Source: Phycisphaerales bacterium (GTDB lineage Bacteria; Planctomycetota; Phycisphaerae; Phycisphaerales; UBA1924). From it: a stretch of 64,000 bases of DNA. This document shows, one piece after another, positions 43,488 to 53,471 of the stretch. The notes under the pieces are model-generated. The model saw only the letters and a list, made by a program, of their open reading frames with translations, did no database searches and was not told the origin of the DNA. The stretch's first letter is position 1. Each line of letters begins with the position of its first letter. The DNA lies in contig JADYYE010000090.1 of NCBI GenBank assembly GCA_020853815.1, forward strand, positions 1 to 64,000, read 5' to 3'. A program made the translations under genes and the position numbers.

Positions 43488-44774
43488 TTGACGCATGTCG
43501 CCTTGACCCACGCCACCAATCCAGCCCCGGCAGGAAGCCAGTCAGGCCGAACGGCCTCCGCCGCCGCTCCATTGAGCGCGGTGCTGGCGATCACGTTTGT
43601 CAGCAGCATCGGCACGGGCGTCGTGACCAACGGCGTGTTCTTCCTCACCAAGTCGGGCTTCGGCCTTTCCGATCTCGACAACTACTGGTTGGCGCTGGCG
43701 CTCGGCGTGACGTACATCCTCGCCGCCCGGTTCTCGCACGCGGCGGTCGAGTTTCTGAACCGGCGCGGGCTGTCAACGCGCGGCGTGATGGTCTGGACTC
43801 TCTCGCTCATGGGTGCGCTGGGCGTGCTCCCGCTCATCGCGACGCGCCTGGGGCCATCGGGCTCGTGGCTGGTGTGGGCGATGGTGGTTCTGTACAGCCC
43901 TTTGACCGGCGTGCTCTGGCCCGTGGTCGAGAGTTTTTTGTCGGGCGCGAGGCAAGGCGAGGAGCTGCGCAAGGCCGCGGGGATCTGGAACGCGACGTGG
44001 TCGGGCGCGATCATCGTGTCCTATTTCGGGATGTCGGGACTGGTGGAGAAATGGCCGGCGCTGGTGGTGCTGGTGCTGGGCGTGATGCACGTTCTGACGG
44101 TGCTGTGGGTGCTGAAGCTGCCGCGTGAGCCGGGGGCCCACGCGCCGGAGCACCACGAACCACACCCGCCGATCTATGCCACGCTGCTGACGACGTTCCG
44201 CACGCTCCTGCCCACGGGCTACATCATGCTGAGCGCCATGTCGCCCTATCTCCCCGGCGCCATGCAACGCATGGGCGTGGGCGCGACGGCGGCGGTGCAG
44301 CTTGCGGCGTCGTGGCTAGTGGCACGGGCGATCACGTTCTGGCTCATGGGCCGCGCCCAGTCGTGGCACGGCAAATGGTGGCCGGCGGTGGTGGGGGCGG
44401 CGCTGGTCTTTGCCGGCTTTGGCGTCACCGTGGTCACGCCGGGTTTCTTGAAGGAGACCGCGGGCGTCGCGGTGCAGGTCGCGGGGCTGGTCGTGTTCGG
44501 CGTGGGCATGGCGATTGTGTATTCGGGGGCGGTGTACTACGCCCTGGAGGTCGGAAGGGCCGAGGTCGAGGCGGGCGGAACGCACGAATCGCTGGTGGGC
44601 GTCGGCTACACGATCGGGCCGCTCTGCCCGCTCTTGGCCGAACTGGCCAAGCAGAGGGGATGGCTGGGCGAGCAGAACTTCGAGGTCGCGATCTTTGGGG
44701 CGGCGGGCGCGGTGTCGCTGGCGATGGCGGCGGTGGTGGCCCGGCAGATCATGCGGCACACGGCGAGAAGTTGA
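43488..44774 (+). CDS. MFS-type transporter
   Basis: 428 residues with about twelve membrane spans in two halves separated by a His/Pro loop (EHHEPHPPIY). Family features are general (LSAVLAITFVSSIGTGVVTNGVFFL first span, RAQSWHG between spans 8 and 9). The substrate is not evident. The start is a TTG at 43488 with AGGAAGAG about 12 bases ahead; no in-frame ATG precedes the first span. It is a single gene between tRNA-Arg and the S41 protease. Confidence 0.8.
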   Translation: MTHVALTHATNPAPAGSQSGRTASAAAPLSAVLAITFVSSIGTGVVTNGVFFLTKSGFGLSDLDNYWLALALGVTYILAARFSHAAVEFLNRRGLSTRGVMVWTLSLMGALGVLPLIATRLGPSGSWLVWAMVVLYSPLTGVLWPVVESFLSGARQGEELRKAAGIWNATWSGAIIVSYFGMSGLVEKWPALVVLVLGVMHVLTVLWVLKLPREPGAHAPEHHEPHPPIYATLLTTFRTLLPTGYIMLSAMSPYLPGAMQRMGVGATAAVQLAASWLVARAITFWLMGRAQSWHGKWWPAVVGAALVFAGFGVTVVTPGFLKETAGVAVQVAGLVVFGVGMAIVYSGAVYYALEVGRAEVEAGGTHESLVGVGYTIGPLCPLLAELAKQRGWLGEQNFEVAIFGAAGAVSLAMAAVVARQIMRHTARS

Positions 44775-45144
44775 GTTGTCGATCTCGGTATCTCGCCGTT
44801 GGATGCTGGACCAGAAGCGAGGCGACGGTCCGGGTTGGTGAGCCGGTTCATCGCGACGCCACTAGTCAATGAAGATACGAACGTCCGCTGGCATGTCCGC
44901 GCGAGTTTTCGGAGTCTGCAACCCATTTCCACGCGAACCCAAAGAGGTCGGCGGGCGTCCGATATGATGGCGATCGGTACGCCGGGCGCAAGATTGACGG
45001 GCGCGCCGGCATTCGGTTGAGTGCCGAGCGTCGGCGGACCGATCTTGCCGGACGATCGGGTTCCAATCGGACCCGTTTGGACCAGCGCCCGGCACGCGGG
45101 TCTCGGGCGCACGATGGAACGCCGGACGGTCGATGGAGGTGAGC
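44775..45144. other. Intergenic region upstream of the S41 protease gene
   Basis: 370 bp without a gene. A TATGAT box occurs near 44960, with no good -35 at the right distance. Nothing else was recognised. Confidence 0.4.
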
Positions 45145-47418
45145 GTGAAGAGTTTGAGCACGTCGCGTCGTGGGTGGGCCGGAAACTGGATCGCATCGAT
45201 CGTCGTTGCGGTCGGCACGATCGGAGCGGCGTCGCCCGTCGGCGCACAGACCACGACCCCCGTCGCGGCGGTGTCGCAGTCCGACTGGGCCCGCGACCTC
45301 TGGACCACCGCCTCGCGCGGCGATTCGCGCGCTTTCTTCGACACCATCGGGCGCACGCCAAACTTCAGCGACGAACGACTCAATACCTCGCTGACGCGAC
45401 TGCGCGACAGCCTCGGCAAGAAGGAGACCGATCGCCAGGCCAAGCTCGACCAGCTCGCGGGCGAACTCGACAAGGCCCTCGCCGATCAGCAGAGCGACAT
45501 CGCCATCTCCAAGGCGCTGGTGACGGCCCTGGAGAAGCAGCTTGTTTCCAAGGACAAGCAGGGCGTCCTCAACGACCCTCGCGTGCAGGAGCTGGTGAAG
45601 CGGGCGGACGCCGCGGCCCGCGCCGCCGAGGCCCGCGCCGACTGGCTGATCGCCAGCGAGCTGTTCTACCGCCTCGACGCGCTCTTCGAGCAGTCGGGCC
45701 AGTACAAGGAAGACATTGATCGCCAGAACCACCGCATGGGGATGCTGCGGACGTACGTGCCGCAGAGGCTGTGGGAATTGCGCAACGCGCGCCAATTGGC
45801 GGAAAAGACCGAGCCGCTCCCGCCGTACAACCCGGTGGGCGATGATTTCCGCGAGAAGCTGAAGTTCATCGATCGCTCGATGATCGTGCGTGCCGTCGCC
45901 GCGGCGGGGTCCGAGCACGTCGCCAAGGTGCCGCTCCACACGATCCTGCACGGCGGGCTCGAGGCGGTGCGTGTGCTTGTGCAGACCGAAGACCTGAAGG
46001 GCGCATTCATCGGGCTCGCCGACGCCGCCAAGCGCGAGCAGTTCGTGGCCCGACTCCAATACTGGCACGACAAGATCGCCAAGGACGCCGAGCGGATCGA
46101 TTACTCGACCGCCGACATGATGCTCAACTCGATCCTCGACGAGAACCGCAAGACCATCGGGGTGATGGACCAGGCGATCCTCCACGAGTTCGGCAACGGC
46201 GCGATGGAGCGGCTCGACCCCTTCTCGGCCATCATCTGGCCGGACGAACTCGCCCGTTTCAACCGCGGCACCCAGGGACGCCTGATCGGCGTCGGCGTCG
46301 AGATCCAGTACGACGAGCTCTCCAACATCAAGATCGTCTCGCCCATCGAGGGAGCGCCCGCCCAGCGCAAGGGCCTGCGCACCGGCGATCTCATCAAGCG
46401 GGTCAACGGCAAACCGACCTATGGCTTCACGCTCGATCAGGCGGTCGACAACATCACGGGCCTGGCCGGAACCGAGGTGACGCTCACCATCGAGCGCCGC
46501 CCCAATCCCCTCGTGCCCGCCAACGACGCCGACAACAAGTCCTTTGAGTTCGACGTCAAGATCACCCGGGCCGAGATCCCGCTCCGATCCGTGAAGGGTT
46601 GGACGCGCGACGGCGCCCGCGAGGACGACTGGAACTGGTACATCGACAAGGACGCACGCCTCGGCTACGTCCGCCTCACGGGCTTCACCGAGAGCACCAC
46701 CCGCGATCTCGACGAGGCCCTGAACAAGATGCTCGACGGTGGGCTCAACGGACTGATCCTCGACCTGCGATTCAATCCCGGCGGTCTGCTCGACCAGGCG
46801 GTCGATGTCGCGAGCCGGTTCGTCCCCTCGGGCGTGATCGTCTCGACCGAGGACGGCGCCAAGCGGATCATCCGACAGGAGCGGGCGACCGGCGGCGCAC
46901 GCCTGTCGAACACGCCGTGCGTCGTGCTGGTCAACCAGGATTCGGCCAGCGCCAGCGAGATCGTCTCGGGCGCGCTGCAGGACTACGCGCGCCAGGGCCG
47001 GATCAAATGCGTGCTGGTGGGCCAGCGCTCCTACGGCAAGGGCTCGGTGCAGGACGTCCGGATGCTCCTGGGCAACCGCGCCGCCATGAAACTGACCACC
47101 CAGCACTACCTGCTTCCCTCCGGCAAGCTCATCCATCGCAACCCGGGCGACAAGGTCTGGGGCGTCAACCCCGACATCGAGGTCGAGATGCTCCCGCAGC
47201 AGATCGTCGACGCGGTGCTCTTGCGTCGCGACGCGGATGTCATGCCCCTGGACGAGAACGGCCAGCCCCTCAAGAGCGACAAGCCCCGCCCGAACCCCGA
47301 TGACCTCCTGACCAAGGGGATGGACACGCAGCTCCAGACCGCCCTGCTCCTGCTCCAAAGCCAGGCGCCCTTGGCGACGGCCCAGGCCCCGGAGAAAGAG
47401 GAGCGGATCGTGCGATAA
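45145..47418 (+). CDS. S41-family C-terminal processing protease with PDZ domain
   Basis: 757 residues from GTG 45145, which has GGAGG five bases upstream; ATG 45133 in the same frame would contain the ribosome site itself. Signal peptide about 12-35. An extra 330-residue helical N-domain (REKLKFIDRSMIVR and others) precedes PDZ at about 370-450 (GVGVEIQYDELSNIKIVSPIEG...LIKRVNG). The protease core has NQDSASASE near 597-605 carrying the serine and YGKGSVQ near 630 carrying the lysine of the Ser-Lys dyad. It degrades or trims periplasmic proteins. The N-domain is the unusual part. Confidence 0.93.
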   Translation: MKSLSTSRRGWAGNWIASIVVAVGTIGAASPVGAQTTTPVAAVSQSDWARDLWTTASRGDSRAFFDTIGRTPNFSDERLNTSLTRLRDSLGKKETDRQAKLDQLAGELDKALADQQSDIAISKALVTALEKQLVSKDKQGVLNDPRVQELVKRADAAARAAEARADWLIASELFYRLDALFEQSGQYKEDIDRQNHRMGMLRTYVPQRLWELRNARQLAEKTEPLPPYNPVGDDFREKLKFIDRSMIVRAVAAAGSEHVAKVPLHTILHGGLEAVRVLVQTEDLKGAFIGLADAAKREQFVARLQYWHDKIAKDAERIDYSTADMMLNSILDENRKTIGVMDQAILHEFGNGAMERLDPFSAIIWPDELARFNRGTQGRLIGVGVEIQYDELSNIKIVSPIEGAPAQRKGLRTGDLIKRVNGKPTYGFTLDQAVDNITGLAGTEVTLTIERRPNPLVPANDADNKSFEFDVKITRAEIPLRSVKGWTRDGAREDDWNWYIDKDARLGYVRLTGFTESTTRDLDEALNKMLDGGLNGLILDLRFNPGGLLDQAVDVASRFVPSGVIVSTEDGAKRIIRQERATGGARLSNTPCVVLVNQDSASASEIVSGALQDYARQGRIKCVLVGQRSYGKGSVQDVRMLLGNRAAMKLTTQHYLLPSGKLIHRNPGDKVWGVNPDIEVEMLPQQIVDAVLLRRDADVMPLDENGQPLKSDKPRPNPDDLLTKGMDTQLQTALLLLQSQAPLATAQAPEKEERIVR

Positions 47419-47478
47419 GCCCGGCGAATGCCCGGTTGGTCCATTCGGACAAGTCCATCACCCCGACCTATGATCTTC

Positions 47479-47504
47479 ACGCGTCCGAAAGGGCGCGTTT
47501 TTTC
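47479..47504 (+). terminator. Rho-independent terminator after the S41 protease
   Basis: Eight-bp stem ACGCGTCC (47479-47486) / GGGCGCGT (47491-47498) with one G-T pair, GAAA tetraloop, then TTTTTC. Confidence 0.85.
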
Positions 47505-47600
47505 TTGGTTGTGCCCGTTTGTTGACCGCTCTCGCCCCTCGCCCGGGCTCCGAGCGAACGCCCGGTATCCACGTCGGCCATCGACGCGGAAGGAATTGAG

Positions 47601-48785
47601 ATGACCCAGGCCTCCGCACCCTCGCCGGCCCCATCGCCAGCCAAGTCCGATCCCCTCCGCGCCAATTCGCGCCGACGGATCGCCGAGCAGTTGCCCGACG
47701 CAACGCTCATCAAATGGCTGCGCGACATGTTTTTGATCCGCGAGTTCGAGAACCGCACCGCCCAGGCGTATCAGCAGGCCAAGATCGGCGGCTTCTGCCA
47801 CCTCTACACCGGGCAGGAAGCGGTCGCGGTCGGCACCATCAAGGCGCTGCAGCCCGACGACCCGATCGTTCACGCCTATCGCGACCACGGGCACGCGCTG
47901 GCTCGCGGCATGGACCCGCGGGCGTGCATGGCCGAGATGTTCGGACGCGCCACCGGCTGCGCCAAGGGCAAGGGCGGGTCGATGCACATGTTCGACAAGC
48001 CGCACTGGTTCTTCGGCGGGCACGGCATCGTCGGGGCGCAAACGCCGCTCGGCACCGGCCTGGCCTTTGCGGCCAAGTACGAGTGCGAGGTGCTGGGCAA
48101 GTCGCTGCCGAACCCCGGCGTGCTCGACGGCCAGCCTCCCAAGAAAAAGGTGGCCCTCGCGTTCCTCGGCGACGGCGCGCTGAACCAGGGCGCACTCCAC
48201 GAGGCCATGAACCTCGCGGGGCTCTACAGCATCCCCGTCATCTACATCGTCGAGAACAACGGCTACTCAATGGGCACCGCCATCCAGCGCGGCACCACGA
48301 TGGCGCACGACCTCATGGCCAAGGCGCGGGCCTACGGCATCGAGGGACGGGTGATCGACGCTTTCGACATCATGGAGCTGTACGACCACTTCAAGCCCTT
48401 GGTTGATGCGTGCCGCGACGAGCAGCGCCCGGCGTTCGTCGATCTCAAGACGTATCGCTACCTCGGGCACTCGATGTCTGACCCGCAGAAGTACCGCACG
48501 AAGGAAGAGGTCGATCAGTTCAAGGCTAAGGACTCGATCGATTGCCTCGCGGCGTACCTCATGGGTGATCGCATCGACGCGGCCGGCAAACCGGCGCTGT
48601 CGCAGGACCAGTTCCAGGAGATGCAGGAAGAAGTGCGGGCGCTGGTGCGCGACTCGGTCGAGTTCGCGGAGAACTCCCCCGTCCCCGATCCCGCGGAACT
48701 CTATAGCGATGTCTTCGTGAACCCGCAGCCCAACCTCAGCCCGACCGCGGAGTATGTGAAGGGCGCGAAGAATCCGCTCTTGTAG
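47601..48785 (+). CDS. pdhA: Pyruvate dehydrogenase E1 alpha subunit
   Basis: 394 residues. It decarboxylates pyruvate with thiamine diphosphate as the alpha half of the E1 heterotetramer. The ThDP motif is complete: GDGALNQGALHEA followed by PVIYIVENN. Also typical are GFCHLYTGQEAVAVG, YRDHGHALARG and KGKGGSMHMF, and TYRYLGHSMSDPQKYRTKEEV. pdhB and the E2/E3 genes do not follow, so the partner subunit must be elsewhere. The 25-residue Ser/Pro/Ala leader is atypical. Confidence 0.94.
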   Translation: MTQASAPSPAPSPAKSDPLRANSRRRIAEQLPDATLIKWLRDMFLIREFENRTAQAYQQAKIGGFCHLYTGQEAVAVGTIKALQPDDPIVHAYRDHGHALARGMDPRACMAEMFGRATGCAKGKGGSMHMFDKPHWFFGGHGIVGAQTPLGTGLAFAAKYECEVLGKSLPNPGVLDGQPPKKKVALAFLGDGALNQGALHEAMNLAGLYSIPVIYIVENNGYSMGTAIQRGTTMAHDLMAKARAYGIEGRVIDAFDIMELYDHFKPLVDACRDEQRPAFVDLKTYRYLGHSMSDPQKYRTKEEVDQFKAKDSIDCLAAYLMGDRIDAAGKPALSQDQFQEMQEEVRALVRDSVEFAENSPVPDPAELYSDVFVNPQPNLSPTAEYVKGAKNPLL

Positions 48786-48787
48786 AA

Positions 48788-48816
48788 GAGCAAAGAGACG
48801 AAGCGACGAAATGAAG
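48788..48816. repeat. Degenerate GACGAA array after pdhA
   Basis: GCAAAGAGACGAAGCGACGA at 48790-48809 matches the array at 34659 over an 11-mer and continues with 10 of 14 matches. It lies just after the pdhA stop. Confidence 0.75.
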
Positions 48817-48824
48817 AAAAACAG

Positions 48825-48857
48825 GACGCCCGGGCACGTTGGTGCTCGGGCGTCTTT
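48825..48857 (+). terminator. Rho-independent terminator of pdhA
   Basis: Twelve-bp stem GACGCCCGGGCA (48825-48836) / TGCTCGGGCGTC (48843-48854) with one mismatch, six-nt loop, then TTT. Confidence 0.75.
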
Positions 48858-48917
48858 GCCCCGGAAGGTCGCGGTGGGCTCGGGCCGAATATCCGCCCAT
48901 CATTCACGACGACGACG

Positions 48918-48959
48918 CATTCAACTCTTCCCTTCGACTCTCTCCCTCTTCGTCACTTC
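48918..48959 (-). repeat. GAAGTGACGAAG array after the amine oxidase gene
   Basis: On the minus strand, a purine-rich run GAAGTGACGAAG-AGGGAGAGAG starts right behind the amine oxidase stop. Its 12-mer (48959-48948) is identical to 34693-34704. Confidence 0.7.
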
Positions 48960-50480
48960 CTACTTCAACACACCGTCACGCTTTGCGAGCCGCTTGGCGA
49001 CGCGAATGCCAGAGTCCAGCGCGCCCTCCATGTAGCCGACGAACTTGTAGCAGGTGTGCTCGCCGGCGATGTGGAGGCGCCCGCCCATGTGAGCCTGCGA
49101 CATCAAGGGCCCGACGCTCGTGACCTGCCCCGGCGCGGGGAACGAATAGCTCGCCCCCGCCCACGGATCCTTGGGCCAGTCCATGAAGCGAGTCTGCACC
49201 AGGTTGTCCTTGAAGCCCGGGTAGAACTGCTCGTAGATCTCCGCGAACTCCTTGTCGCGGGCGGCCTTGTCCATCGACAGCGCCCGCGCCACCTCGGGGC
49301 CGCCGCTGAACGCGGTGAGGCACGCGCCGGCGTTGGTTTCGTCCACGGGGCCTTGGGCGTCGGTGCCGTCCCACGTCTGCGAGAGCACGCCGTCGGAGAG
49401 CGCGTACTGGCTGCGCTTGGGCTCGCTGTCTTCCCAGAAGCGTGATTTCACGTGGGCAAAGTACTTCGTGTTGAGGCCCATCTGCGGCGTCATCGCGCCG
49501 GGCAGGCCCGGGTTGATCGCGATCCGGCCCCAGGTCGGCGGCGGCGCGGTGAGCACCACGTCGTCGCACTCGAGCGTCCGCCCGTCACTGGCTTCGACGA
49601 CGACGGCGTTGTTCTTCAGCGTGATCGATCGCGCGTGGAGCTTCAGCACGATGCGGTCCGCGCCGATCGCCTCCGCGAGTTTGCGTGCCAGCTGGTCGTT
49701 GCCGCCCTTGCAGCGGTAGACCTCGGAGTCAGACCAGAACTTATCGAGTCCACCGCCTCTGACCGCCGCGAGCTGGCCCAGGAGCGACTGACGATTCGGG
49801 TCTTGCCCGTTGTCGGACATCTGGTTGATCCACATGCCCTTCTTGGCCAGGCCGGAGATCTCCAGCGAATCGATCCACTTGCCGATCGCGAGCTCGTCGA
49901 GCTTCTTGGCGTCGGGCGAGTTCCAGGGCTCGTCGGCGATGACCGGCTCCGCCAGCGCGTTCATGTGCGCCAGGCCCGCCTCCATCTCCTCCCACAGCTT
50001 GCCGGCTTCCTCGAAATCGAGGAGCTTTCCGCCGATGATGACGGGCGACACGACTTCTCCCTCGTCGTCGGTGACGTCGAGGAACTCAAGCCCGAACTTG
50101 CTCGCGTAATTGACCCACGCGGGGTGATTGGAGCCGATCAGCTCCGCTCCGCCCTCGATGTTGCGTCCCTTGATGTACTCGGTGCCGTTGGCGGCGTTGA
50201 AGGAGAAGACACGCCCGCCGACGCGGCTGCGCGGCTCGAGCAGCGTGACGTCGTAGCCCGCGGCCTTCAGCTCGTACGCGCACGCCAGGCCCGAGAAGCC
50301 CGCGCCGATCACGACCACTCGCTTGGCGCTCGTCCGTCCGAGGCGGGCGAGCGCCGGGTTGGAGGACATGAGGAGCCCGGCGGAGGCGGCGAGGGTGAGC
50401 TTGAGGAACTCGCGCCGTTCGGCGGTCGAGACGCGCGGGCCGTAGCGGTGCGCAAGGGTCGCGATCAGCGATCGTGCCAT
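48960..50480 (-). CDS. Tat-exported flavin monoamine oxidase
   Basis: 506 residues from ATG 50480 (CGGAG upstream). The N-terminus has a twin-arginine signal, E-R22-R-E-F-L-K followed by a hydrophobic stretch, so the folded flavoprotein is probably exported. FAD-binding GAGFSGLACAYELKAAGYDVTLLE is at 59-82 with RVGGRV behind it; the C-terminus has the second FAD loop, AGEHTCYKFVGYMEGALDSG. Such enzymes oxidise amines to aldehydes with H2O2. The covalent-FAD cysteine cannot be assigned. Substrate unknown. Confidence 0.9.
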   Translation of the reverse strand: MARSLIATLAHRYGPRVSTAERREFLKLTLAASAGLLMSSNPALARLGRTSAKRVVVIGAGFSGLACAYELKAAGYDVTLLEPRSRVGGRVFSFNAANGTEYIKGRNIEGGAELIGSNHPAWVNYASKFGLEFLDVTDDEGEVVSPVIIGGKLLDFEEAGKLWEEMEAGLAHMNALAEPVIADEPWNSPDAKKLDELAIGKWIDSLEISGLAKKGMWINQMSDNGQDPNRQSLLGQLAAVRGGGLDKFWSDSEVYRCKGGNDQLARKLAEAIGADRIVLKLHARSITLKNNAVVVEASDGRTLECDDVVLTAPPPTWGRIAINPGLPGAMTPQMGLNTKYFAHVKSRFWEDSEPKRSQYALSDGVLSQTWDGTDAQGPVDETNAGACLTAFSGGPEVARALSMDKAARDKEFAEIYEQFYPGFKDNLVQTRFMDWPKDPWAGASYSFPAPGQVTSVGPLMSQAHMGGRLHIAGEHTCYKFVGYMEGALDSGIRVAKRLAKRDGVLK

Positions 50481-50616
50481 GATTCGTCTCCGATTGAGGC
50501 GAGTGCGGAATGTCCGATGGTGACGCCAAGCGCCGTCCGAAGGTGCCCGGCACGCGGCGTGAAGAGCCGAAGAAGACACGCCGACCTCGCGAGAGATCGG
50601 CGTGCGAAAGCCCTGA

Positions 50617-51744
50617 TTACTCGTCGTTGGTCGGGCCGACCGCCAGCATCCACATCTTGAAGAAGTTCATCACCTGCTGCTTGGTGAGCTTGTTGGCGTT
50701 GAGCTTGTAGTCGACCTTGCTGGCCGTCACGCTCTCGCCGGACATGGTGTCCTGGTAGATGATCTTGCCCGTGAGGCACGGCACGGAATCATCGACGGCG
50801 AAGAACGCGTCCTCCTCGCTCATCTTGTCGAACGCCGCGGCCTCGCTCCCGGTCTTCTTGTTCTTCTCTTCGTTGAAGCGCAGGTTGAACTCGTAGTGCC
50901 CCTTGCCGTTGGACTTGCGGTCCGGGTCCTCGACCCACTTGATCGAGCCGGTCACGATGTCCTCGGTCTCCTTGCCGTCGAGCGTGTAGCGGAAGCGGAT
51001 GCCGTCGGTGAACCAGTTGCCGGTCTCGTAGTCATAGTCGAGGCGCCCGGTGACGCTGGTGCGCGGGTAATTTTCGCTGGGGCCTTTGGCGAGGCTGACG
51101 GAGTCGAAGCGGATCGGATCGCTCTTCTTGACCTCGACCTTGACTTCCTTGTTGCCGACCACGCGCTTGAAGGTGTAGGCCGCGAGAGATTGCTTGTTCT
51201 CGGCCTTGCCCACCAGCTTGCCGCCGAAGTTCTCGGTGAAGGCGCTGGCCTTACCCACGGCGTCGACCGCGATGCGCAGGGCGCTCTCCTTGGCCGAGCC
51301 GCCAGAGAGATCGAACGCGCCGCTGGCCGTGTCGATCGGGACCGTCCCGACCCACGAGCCCACGGTCTTTTTCTGCTTGAGGTCTTTGGGGTTCAGCACG
51401 GCCATGTTGATCTTGTAGAAGAGCTGGGCTTCCTGCTTCTTGCGGTTGATGAGCTTGGTGTAGAGATTCGGCTGGCGCTGGATCTCGCCCGCGAACTCGG
51501 TCGTCTCGGCGACGCGGAGCGTGAACGTGTACTTGTCCTTCGCGCCGATCGCCGACGAGCCTTCCTTGAGGTCGCCCGACGTGTCCTTGGTCGTGCGCGT
51601 GCCGAAATCGATGTTCATCGTTCCGGCGATCACGTCTTCCTTGGTGATCGTGTCCTGGGCCAGCGCCGGCGCCGCGAGCGTGCTCGCCGCGACGATCGCG
51701 CTTGCCAGCGTGCGGCCAGAAACTCGTTTGGTGAGCATGAGCAT
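50617..51744 (-). CDS. Exported protein of unknown function
   Basis: 375 residues with a signal peptide of about 30 residues (LASAIVAASTLAAPALAQ). The mature part is beta-strand and Asp/Lys rich, with repeated KYTFTLRV, YTFKRVV and YEFNLRF strands that suggest a beta-sandwich or barrel. ATG 51744 follows GGGGAGA; a second ATG at 51738 is two codons later. No family recognised. It lies 167 bp downstream of guaA and has a perfect 18-bp palindrome in front of it. Confidence 0.7.
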   Translation of the reverse strand: MLMLTKRVSGRTLASAIVAASTLAAPALAQDTITKEDVIAGTMNIDFGTRTTKDTSGDLKEGSSAIGAKDKYTFTLRVAETTEFAGEIQRQPNLYTKLINRKKQEAQLFYKINMAVLNPKDLKQKKTVGSWVGTVPIDTASGAFDLSGGSAKESALRIAVDAVGKASAFTENFGGKLVGKAENKQSLAAYTFKRVVGNKEVKVEVKKSDPIRFDSVSLAKGPSENYPRTSVTGRLDYDYETGNWFTDGIRFRYTLDGKETEDIVTGSIKWVEDPDRKSNGKGHYEFNLRFNEEKNKKTGSEAAAFDKMSEEDAFFAVDDSVPCLTGKIIYQDTMSGESVTASKVDYKLNANKLTKQQVMNFFKMWMLAVGPTNDE

Positions 51745-51880
51745 TGAGATTTCTCCCCGTGAAAGCCCGGCCGGCACGCCCCCACGGGCGCAGACCGCCA
51801 CCGGGCTCATCCACGTAAGCGATTTTATCGGCACTCGGGGTCAGAGATGTCGAATTGTTCGGAGATTGAAAGGGATGTTT

Positions 51881-51898
51881 CGGAACATTTCTGTTCCG
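51881..51898. promoter_or_regulatory. Perfect palindrome between guaA and the exported-protein gene
   Basis: CGGAACA-TTTC-TGTTCCG: seven-bp arms and a four-nt centre. The minus-strand continuation GAAACATCC has no T-run, so an operator is as likely as a guaA terminator. Confidence 0.55.
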
Positions 51899-51911
51899 GG
51901 GTGCGTTCGGA

Positions 51912-53471
51912 TCACTCCCACTCGATCGTCGCGGGCGGCTTGCTAGAGATGTCGTAGACCACGCGGTTTACGCCGCGGACCTCGTTGATGATGCGGCTGG
52001 AGATTCGCGCCAGCACGTCGTGTGGCAAGCGAGCCCAGTCCGCGGACATGAAGTCCTGGGTTTCGACGGCACGGATCGCGACGACGGAGTCGTAGGTGCG
52101 TCCGTCGCCCATCACGCCGACCGATCGCACGGGCAATAGCACCGCGAAGACCTGGCTCGTGGAGCGATACAAGTTCGCCGCGACGATCTCCTCGAGCAGG
52201 ATCTCGTCGCAATCGCGGATGATGTCGAGCGAGGGCTTCGTCACTTCCCCGAGCACGCGCACCGCAAGACCGGGGCCCGGGAACGGATGACGCCAGATGA
52301 GCTGCTCGGGCAGGCCCAGCACCTCTCCAAGCTTGCGGACCTCGTCCTTAAAGAGATCACGGAGCGGCTCGACGAGCGTGAAACCCAAGTCTTCGGGCAG
52401 GCCGCCCACGTTGTGGTGCAGCTTGATGTTCGCCGACTGGCCCGCGTGCCCGTGCCCCGATTCGATCACGTCGGGATACAGCGTGCCCTGGGCGAGGAAC
52501 GTCGCATCCTTGATGTCCCGCGCGGCGTGCTTGAACACGTCGATGAAGCGATGCCCGATCCGCCGACGCTTCTCCTGCGGATCGGCCACGCCGGCAAGGT
52601 CGGAAAGAAAATCCTTCTCCGCGTCGATCACGCGGAGGTCGATGTGGAAGTGATCGCGGAAGGTTGTCTCGACCAGCGTGCGTTCGGCCTTGCGGAGAAG
52701 CCCCGTATCCACGAACACGCAGGTGAGCTGCTTGCCGATCGCGGAGTGAATGAGCGCGGCGGTGACGGCGGAATCCACGCCGCCCGACAAGCCGCAGATC
52801 ACATGCGCGTTCCCGACCTTCTCGCGGATGCGCTGACGCTCGACTTCGGCGAAGTTGGCCATGCGCCAGTCGGCGCGGCAACGGCAAATCTCATGGAGGA
52901 AATTGCGGATCAAGTCGCTCCCGTGCGGCGTGTGAGTGACTTCGGGGTGAAACTGAACGCCGTAGAAACGACGCGTGCCGGAGACGTGGCGGACCGCGGC
53001 GTTGGGGCAGGTCGGTGTGGAGGCAAGGCACTCGAAGCGCGTCGCGCCGAGGTTGGTGACCTGATCGCCATGCGACATCCACACCGTCGTGCGGTCGGGG
53101 ATCGCGGCGAAGAGATCCCGGCTGTCGTTGATCGCCAGGGCGGCACGTCCGAATTCGCGGTGGGCGGAGTGGCTGACATCGCCGCCCATCAGCTTGGCGG
53201 CCAATTGCAGGCCGTAGCAGATTCCGAGCACCGGCACGCCCATGTCGAAAATGCCGGGGTCGCAGGTGGGAGCGCCGGGCTCGTACACGCTGCTCGGCCC
53301 GCCCGAGAGGATGATCCCCTTGGGCTTCATCGCCGCGAGTTCCTTGGGCGAAATCGACGGCGAAACGAGCAGGGAGAAGACGCCCGCGTCGCGGACGCGC
53401 CGGCAGATCAACTGGGCCGTCTGACCGCCGAAATCAAGAACGGGAACAACCTCGTCGTGCGGGAGTCGCAT
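51912..53471 (-). CDS. guaA: GMP synthase (glutamine-hydrolysing)
   Basis: 519 residues. It makes GMP from XMP with ATP and glutamine ammonia. The class I amidotransferase domain has the nucleophile in GICYGLQ (about residue 84) and [11 protein letters not shown] for the His/Glu. The PP-loop GLSGGVDS is near 226-233, and the C-terminal dimer domain ends in KPPATIEWE, the family's invariant end. ATG 53471 follows CGGAG. It is divergent from the lipoprotein gene across 100 bp. Confidence 0.97.
   Translation of the reverse strand: MRLPHDEVVPVLDFGGQTAQLICRRVRDAGVFSLLVSPSISPKELAAMKPKGIILSGGPSSVYEPGAPTCDPGIFDMGVPVLGICYGLQLAAKLMGGDVSHSAHREFGRAALAINDSRDLFAAIPDRTTVWMSHGDQVTNLGATRFECLASTPTCPNAAVRHVSGTRRFYGVQFHPEVTHTPHGSDLIRNFLHEICRCRADWRMANFAEVERQRIREKVGNAHVICGLSGGVDSAVTAALIHSAIGKQLTCVFVDTGLLRKAERTLVETTFRDHFHIDLRVIDAEKDFLSDLAGVADPQEKRRRIGHRFIDVFKHAARDIKDATFLAQGTLYPDVIESGHGHAGQSANIKLHHNVGGLPEDLGFTLVEPLRDLFKDEVRKLGEVLGLPEQLIWRHPFPGPGLAVRVLGEVTKPSLDIIRDCDEILLEEIVAANLYRSTSQVFAVLLPVRSVGVMGDGRTYDSVVAIRAVETQDFMSADWARLPHDVLARISSRIINEVRGVNRVVYDISSKPPATIEWE

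Noticed and set aside
43488-44774. Specific substrate for the MFS protein
   Set aside because: Neither motif nor neighbours indicate one.
44866-47358. 830-codon minus-strand open frame
   Set aside because: Antisense shadow of the S41 protease; it has no family signs.
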